This document shows positions 15,081 through 18,853 of a DNA stretch of 18,853 bases, in pieces. Each line of letters starts with the position of its first letter. Position 1 is the first letter of the stretch. The position numbers and the translations under genes are program-made. The notes beneath the pieces are model-generated. The model worked only from the letters and a program-made list of their open reading frames with translations, searched no databases and was not told the DNA's origin. This DNA is from a bacterium (GTDB lineage: Bacteria > SZUA-79 > Acidulodesulfobacterales > Acidulodesulfobacteraceae): contig JAJYQZ010000204.1 of NCBI GenBank assembly GCA_021794335.1, forward strand, positions 1 to 18,853, read 5' to 3'.

Positions 15081-15099
15081 ATTGTATATAATGATACCA
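15070..15099. promoter_or_regulatory. Palindromic operator TGGTATCA-N14-TGATACCA
   Basis: TGGTATCA at 15070-15077 and TGATACCA at 15092-15099 are perfect inverted arms. Their centres are 22 bp apart, two helical turns. One arm covers the -35 box. Ribbon-helix-helix antitoxins bind such paired sites to repress their own operon. Confidence 0.6.
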
Positions 15100-15130
15100 T
15101 AAATAAATATTTCCTGCAATACTTAAAAAC

Positions 15131-15180
15131 AAAAAAACGCCGGTTTTAAAAGCCTATTACAGGTTTTTAATTTTCCGGCG
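15131..15180 (-). terminator. Intrinsic terminator of glnB-glnA
   Basis: Read leftward: outer stem CGCCGG/CCGGCG (15180-15175, 15143-15138), inner stem AAAACCT/AGGCTTTT with a GTAAT loop, then seven T (15137-15131). It lies 56 nt after the glnA stop. Confidence 0.75.
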
Positions 15181-15236
15181 CATCTTAATTATTTTATTTA
15201 CTTCTATTTTCTTCGATTATATAAAAACAAAAAGAT

Positions 15237-16649
15237 TTATATATCGTAATACAACGCAAACTCGTAAGGAACGGGTCTCATGCGAACGGGCTGGACATCG
15301 TTTTCCATTTTGCGTTCGATCCATGTCTGTATTACATCTTCCGTAAACACTCCGCCCTGAAGCAGGAATTTATGGTCTTTTTCAAGTTCTTTCAACGCCT
15401 CTTCGAGAGAACCCGGCGCAACGGGAATATTCTTAAGCTCCTTTTTGGATAATGTAAATAAATCTTTATCGACAGGCTTGCCCGGGTGAATTTTATTTTG
15501 GATGCCGTCTAAACCGGCTAAAAGCAATGCGGAAAAAGCGATGTAGCAATTTGAGGTAGGGTCGGGGGTTCTGTATTCTATTCTTTTTGCTTTCGGCGAA
15601 TTTGAATACATAGGAATTCTGACCGCGGCGCTTCTGTTCCTTGAGGAATAGACAAAATTGACGGGCGCTTCGAAACCGGGGACTAATCTTTTGTAGGAGT
15701 TTGTCGTTGAATTGGTAAAAGCGCATAAAGCCTTTGCGTGTTTTAATATCCCGCCGATATAATAAAGCCCCATTTCCGACAATCCTGCATATTCTTTGCC
15801 CGCGAATAGCGGCTGTCCGTTTTTCCACAAGGATTGATGGACATGCATGCCGGAACCGTTATCGCCGAAAAGCGGTTTCGGCATAAAAGTAGCGGTCTTG
15901 TCATATCTTCTTGCAACATTTTTAATTATGTATTTAAACCACATAAAATTGTCGCCCATAGCGGTTAAAGAATCAAACCTCATATCGATTTCGGCCTGAC
16001 CGCCGGTGGCAACCTCGTGATGAGCGGCTTCGACTCTTATCCCGACATTTTGAAGTTCTAACGCCATTTCGTTTCTGATGTCGGTCTGGGAATCTATAGG
16101 CGCTGCCGGAAAATAACCTTCTTTATATCTCGGCTTATGCCCGAGATTCGGCATCTCGTCCCTTCCCGTATTCCACACGCCTTCTTCGGAATCAATGTAA
16201 TAATAACCGCTATTGGAAGTCTGGTCGTATCTTATATCGTCGAATATAAAAAACTCTGCTTCCGGTCCAAAATAAGCCGTATCGGCGATACCCGTGGATT
16301 TTAAATACTTTTCGGCCTTCTGCGCTATGTAACGCGGGTCTTTATCATAAAAATTACCCGTTATAGGGTCTTTAATATTGCATGTTAAAGATAAAGTTTT
16401 AGCCTCGATAAAATTATCGATAACAGCGGTAGAGGCATCGGGAATAATCAGCATATCGGATGCTTCGATTGCCTGCCACCCCCTTATGCTTGAACCGTCG
16501 AAACCGAATCCATCCTTAAAAGTATCTTTTGACACTTCGCTAACTGGTACTGTAAAATGCTGCCACGTTCCAAGCAGGTCGCAGAACTTTACATCCACGA
16601 ACTGGATCTCCTGCTCTTTGATATACTGCATAACTTCGCTTTCCGTCAT
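15237..16649 (-). CDS. glnA: Glutamine synthetase type I
   Basis: GlnA makes glutamine from glutamate, ammonia and ATP as a cytoplasmic dodecamer. At 470 aa it matches the GSI-beta length. Visible motifs are [10 protein letters not shown] (48-57), [10 protein letters not shown] (128-137), [10 protein letters not shown] (264-273), [10 protein letters not shown] (320-329), NRSAAVRIP (338-346) and [10 protein letters not shown] (356-365). At the adenylylation loop, where enteric enzymes read NLYDLP, this protein reads DLFTLS. Phe398 replaces the Tyr (codon TTT at 15458-15456), so GlnE-type control is not possible at this site. GGAGG lies 4 nt before the ATG. It follows glnB by 120 nt with no promoter I can see between, so both are probably read from the sigma-54 promoter. 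Confidence 0.97.
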   Translation of the reverse strand: MTESEVMQYIKEQEIQFVDVKFCDLLGTWQHFTVPVSEVSKDTFKDGFGFDGSSIRGWQAIEASDMLIIPDASTAVIDNFIEAKTLSLTCNIKDPITGNFYDKDPRYIAQKAEKYLKSTGIADTAYFGPEAEFFIFDDIRYDQTSNSGYYYIDSEEGVWNTGRDEMPNLGHKPRYKEGYFPAAPIDSQTDIRNEMALELQNVGIRVEAAHHEVATGGQAEIDMRFDSLTAMGDNFMWFKYIIKNVARRYDKTATFMPKPLFGDNGSGMHVHQSLWKNGQPLFAGKEYAGLSEMGLYYIGGILKHAKALCAFTNSTTNSYKRLVPGFEAPVNFVYSSRNRSAAVRIPMYSNSPKAKRIEYRTPDPTSNCYIAFSALLLAGLDGIQNKIHPGKPVDKDLFTLSKKELKNIPVAPGSLEEALKELEKDHKFLLQGGVFTEDVIQTWIERKMENDVQPVRMRPVPYEFALYYDI

Positions 16650-16712
16650 TTTCCCTCCGTAAAATTTAAAAAATTAAGATTTATTGAATTTATAAATAAA
16701 AAAGTGCCCAAT

Positions 16713-16763
16713 GGTTCCTGGTTTAACGCTTCGCTCCCTGCCTTTCGGCCTACGCGGAATAAC
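16713..16763 (-). repeat. Composite hairpin repeat, copy B (glnB-glnA spacer)
   Basis: Read leftward it starts GTTATTCCGCGTAGGC, has a GGCC-GAAA-GGC hairpin, then GGGAGCGAAGCG and ends ACCAGGAACC. The two end modules match copy A at 305-385, and the middle differs. It lies inside the probable glnB-glnA transcript and could affect relative expression. Confidence 0.5.
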
Positions 16764-16769
16764 AGTTTT

Positions 16770-17120
<351 letters not shown>

Positions 17121-17128
17121 TTAATTTG

Positions 17129-17144
17129 AGCAATAAATATGCCA
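17129..17144 (-). promoter_or_regulatory. glnBp: Sigma-54 (RpoN) promoter of glnB-glnA
   Basis: Read leftward, TGGCAT-ATTTA-TTGCT (17144-17129) matches the -24/-12 consensus TGGCAC-N5-TTGCW with only one change. The predicted start is near 17118, leaving a 10-nt leader that still contains the GGAGG site. Such promoters need an activator, usually NtrC at glnBA. Confidence 0.78.
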
Positions 17145-17289
17145 TATCGTAAAAATGAACTTAAAATTATCATAAAATTTAGGTTTTTCATGACAAATAT
17201 ATCAAATTTATATTAAATTTTAGCTTAATTTCGATAAAATAACATTAATTTACATAAAAATGCAATAAAAATTTATTAAATTAAAATGC

Positions 17290-17334
17290 GCTTAAAATTT
17301 ATGCAATAATAAAAAATTTGCTTAAAATTTATGC
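17290..17334. promoter_or_regulatory. Two 15-bp dyads 30 bp apart, possible activator sites
   Basis: GCTTAAAATTTATGC occurs exactly at 17290-17304 and 17320-17334. Each is a near palindrome (GCwTAAAwTTTAwGC). They sit about 180 and 210 bp upstream of the predicted glnB start. NtrC sites are also 15-17 bp dyads ending in GC, so these are candidate enhancer sites for the sigma-54 promoter. The rest of 17145-17289 is AT-rich with only degenerate copies. Confidence 0.45.
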
Positions 17335-17342
17335 TATTGACA

Positions 17343-17828
17343 CTAATCCCTAAAATTTATAAAGGATAATTCTATGGTTAAAGGGAAAGCTCGTAAATGC
17401 GAAATTATGTTCTGAAGCTCGTCTTTGGATTTTGAACTCACCCGTAAATGGTCTTTAAGGTTTTCAACCGCCGCCTTGGGGGCTGCCTTTTTTATTTCCT
17501 GAATTATTTTTTTCGAAGCCTCTTTATCTATCCCTTCCTTGATCTCGACCTCCTGCCGCACCATTCCCTTAGATGCTTCTTCCTTCTTTTTAAAATCTAA
17601 GAATTTTACCGACACACCCCTTTTTATAAGTTTTCCCTTGAATATGTCGATGACGGCAGTAAGTTTATAATCGTCGTCGCCTAAGACGGTAACGATATTT
17701 TCCTGTCTTTTAATTTCGCTTTTTGTGCCTTTAAAATCATATCGCCCCGTTATTTCTTTAACGGCCTGGTTTATTGCGTTATCGACTTCCTGAAGGTCTG
17801 CTTTTGAAACTACATCGAAAGACGGCAT
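17343..17828 (-). CDS. yajQ: YajQ-family nucleotide-binding protein
   Basis: At 161 aa this has YajQ (UPF0234) length, with its start MPSFDVVSKADLQEVDNAINQAVKEI, the GRYDFKGT motif (29-36) and the ending LSFINFRD. Members fold as two RNP-like halves. Some bind cyclic di-GMP and act as transcriptional co-regulators. In others only nucleotide or tRNA binding is reported. GGGAGG lies 6 nt before the ATG. It follows lolA by 87 nt on the same strand and is probably read with ftsK-lolA. No GC-rich terminator follows. The region downstream is the upstream control region of glnB. Confidence 0.94.
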   Translation of the reverse strand: MPSFDVVSKADLQEVDNAINQAVKEITGRYDFKGTKSEIKRQENIVTVLGDDDYKLTAVIDIFKGKLIKRGVSVKFLDFKKKEEASKGMVRQEVEIKEGIDKEASKKIIQEIKKAAPKAAVENLKDHLRVSSKSKDELQNIISHLRAFPLTIELSFINFRD

Positions 17829-17864
17829 TTAAGCCTCCCTTTTAATATTAGTTTTTCTGGATGA

Positions 17865-17915
17865 GCCGTCTAAATGCCGACGGCTTTAAAGCGTACCTGC
17901 CTTCGCAGGAATGAC
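17865..17915 (-). repeat. Hairpin repeat copy C and second stem after lolA
   Basis: CCTGCCTTCGCAGGAATGAC (17896-17915) is a short copy of the GTCATTCCTGC repeat. It abuts the lolA stop codon (17916) exactly. A second stem GCCGTC/GACGGC lies at 17865-17870 and 17879-17884. There is no T-run, so attenuation or mRNA stabilisation is more likely than full termination before yajQ. Confidence 0.55.
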
Positions 17916-18743
17916 TTAGTTTTCTTTTATTATTGTATAGCTTGACGGAAAATTAACGCTAAAAATATTGTTATTTATATGCCTGTTAAACCGGACATTA
18001 GAATAATGAAATATTATACTTTGACCCTGATATGTTAAAATTTTTAATGAGGTTATCTTAAGGCTGTTTATTGCGAAATCGATATAAATCTCCTTTGCCC
18101 TTTGCAGGCTTAAGGGTTTTAATCCCACATCGATAATTCCTTTTCCGGCGTCTTTCTTTACGCTTTCAACCCTGAAATACTTGGTCAAACTTCCGATTAC
18201 GGCAACAATATTAGGGGGGAATCCTCCTTTTTCTTTGCCTACATTAATAACCGTAACCTTTTTAATGCCGCTATCGACGATATAAAGATTATCGCCTTTT
18301 AAAACCTGCCTTTTATGTATGGGATAGGTATAAACCCATGCCATATTGCCCGGATATTTATAATAAAAATAACCCTTAAAGGCCATATTCTGCGAATACC
18401 CGGGGATAATCTCTTTTTGGTAAAAATATGCGCTTATGGAACGAACGGTTTTATATTTTGCTTCGATTTTCCCGATTATATTGCCGGTATTACCGGACTT
18501 ACCGTAAGATTTCGGTATAAAACCTATTAAAAAAAATATGGGTAAAATTAAAAACGGTATGGCTAATTTAGTTAATTTAGCAGTTATGGATTCCCGCCTG
18601 CGCGGGAATGACGGCGGAAGATTCGATTCCCGCCTGCGCAGGAATGACGGAAGACCGGATTCCCGATTTTGCGGATATTTCTGTCCGTATGCTTGTAAAC
18701 GCATGCCGTTTACGCAGACGGAAATGGACAACTTTTTCTTCAT
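17916..18743 (-). CDS. lolA: LolA-like lipoprotein carrier with repeat-derived N-terminus
   Basis: LolA carries lipoproteins through the periplasm to the outer membrane. Residues from about 85 match the family: IIGKIEAKYKTVRSISAYFYQKE, GYFYYKYPGNMAWVYTYP, KRQVLKGDNLYIVD and a C-terminal beta sheet. The hydrophobic signal segment (about 60-80, LAIPFLILPIFFLIGFI) is unusually far from the start. The preceding 55 residues include translated copies of the genome repeat (SFLRRRES, SFPRRRES). No ATG, GTG or TTG occurs between the repeats and the signal segment, so the repeats must be translated. GGGAG lies 10 nt before ATG 18743. It follows the ftsK stop by 2 nt, a tight operon. Confidence 0.85.
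   Translation of the reverse strand: MKKKLSISVCVNGMRLQAYGQKYPQNRESGLPSFLRRRESNLPPSFPRRRESITAKLTKLAIPFLILPIFFLIGFIPKSYGKSGNTGNIIGKIEAKYKTVRSISAYFYQKEIIPGYSQNMAFKGYFYYKYPGNMAWVYTYPIHKRQVLKGDNLYIVDSGIKKVTVINVGKEKGGFPPNIVAVIGSLTKYFRVESVKKDAGKGIIDVGLKPLSLQRAKEIYIDFAINSLKITSLKILTYQGQSIIFHYSNVRFNRHINNNIFSVNFPSSYTIIKEN
18588..18674 (-). repeat. Tandem hairpin repeats inside lolA, copies D1-D3
   Basis: Two near-identical units lie at 18588-18614 and 18625-18650. Each is an inverted repeat of the TTCCCGC-CTGC-GCGGGAA type followed by TGACGG. A decayed third lies at 18657-18674. They are read in frame by lolA as RRES-containing peptides. Confidence 0.8.
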
Positions 18744-18745
18744 TT

Positions 18746-18853
18746 TTATGTTCTCCCTTTTTTTGTCAGTATGCCGTCGTTTTGAAGTTTTTCCATAATT
18801 CTTGCGGCCCTGTTAAAACCTATCCTGAACCTTCGCTGAATATACGATATGGA
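18746..18853 (-). CDS. ftsK: FtsK/SpoIIIE DNA translocase, C-terminal end
   Basis: Thirty-five codons and the TAA stop are seen; the gene continues off the right edge. The peptide SISYIQRRFRIGFNRAARIM followed by EKLQNDGIL is the FtsK gamma domain. This winged helix reads KOPS/SRS-type polar sequences and contacts XerD at dif during chromosome segregation. The stop is 2 nt before the lolA ATG, so ftsK-lolA-yajQ form one leftward unit, an order common in deltaproteobacteria. Confidence 0.88.
   Translation of the reverse strand, partial: SISYIQRRFRIGFNRAARIMEKLQNDGILTKKGRT

Noticed and set aside
17290..17334. The 15-bp dyads as a terminator of yajQ
   Set aside because: The stems are A/T pairs except for the GC ends, and the two copies are exact direct repeats with 30-bp spacing, which fits protein binding sites better.
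18538..18798. 86-codon plus-strand frame over the lolA repeats
   Set aside because: It is antisense to lolA and the ftsK end, and its apparent motif (DSRLRGNDG) is only the repeat read on the other strand.

Overview
The window is AT-rich, about 40% GC by eye. It has Gram-negative envelope genes (lolA, plsC, type IV pilus tip genes), a sigma-54-type promoter before glnB-glnA, and ftsK-lolA-yajQ in a row. This fits a deltaproteobacterium-like chromosome. I cannot name the lineage from sequence alone. Almost everything is leftward (minus strand) except the IclR tail, one small gene, ssb and a restriction-modification pair. There are no rRNA, tRNA or CRISPR features and no intact insertion sequence.

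Left part (1-4286): the 3' end of an IclR-type regulator; an intergenic region with a strong promoter and a hairpin-rich repeat flanked by a 29-bp direct repeat; a small conserved-looking 88-aa gene; a 20-codon basic micro-gene with an ideal Shine-Dalgarno; then leftward plsC, an AbrB/VapC toxin-antitoxin pair and RNase J. The toxin-antitoxin promoter lies just before abrB, so RNase J, 23 nt behind vapC, probably shares its transcript.

Middle part (4287-11811): a leftward minor-pilin/tip-adhesin operon, pilV-pilW-pilX-pilY1 plus a small secreted protein. PilY1 is 1339 aa and carries two extra domains, one of them resembling a module of phage tail fibres. The divergent ssb gene faces it across 354 bp. 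That region has a clear promoter in each direction and a striking array of six 8-mers (core TTAAC or GTAAC) repeating every 11 bp up to the ssb -35 box.

Accessory patch (12346-15110): a two-gene restriction-modification system. Its beta-class methyltransferase has a C-terminal staphylococcal-nuclease-like domain, and its endonuclease resembles the MjaI (CTAG) family. A convergent ribbon-helix-helix/PIN toxin-antitoxin pair follows, with a palindromic operator on its own -35 box. Only two CTAG sites occur in the whole window.

Right part (15131-18853): a nitrogen module, glnB-glnA, driven by a textbook sigma-54 promoter with two dyad sites upstream, ending at a good terminator. Glutamine synthetase has Phe at the usual adenylylation Tyr, while P-II keeps its uridylylation Tyr51, so control is probably transcriptional and allosteric. 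Then yajQ, lolA and the C-terminus of FtsK. A genome repeat family (GTCATTCCTGC hairpins) recurs at four loci and has been absorbed in frame into the N-terminus of LolA.
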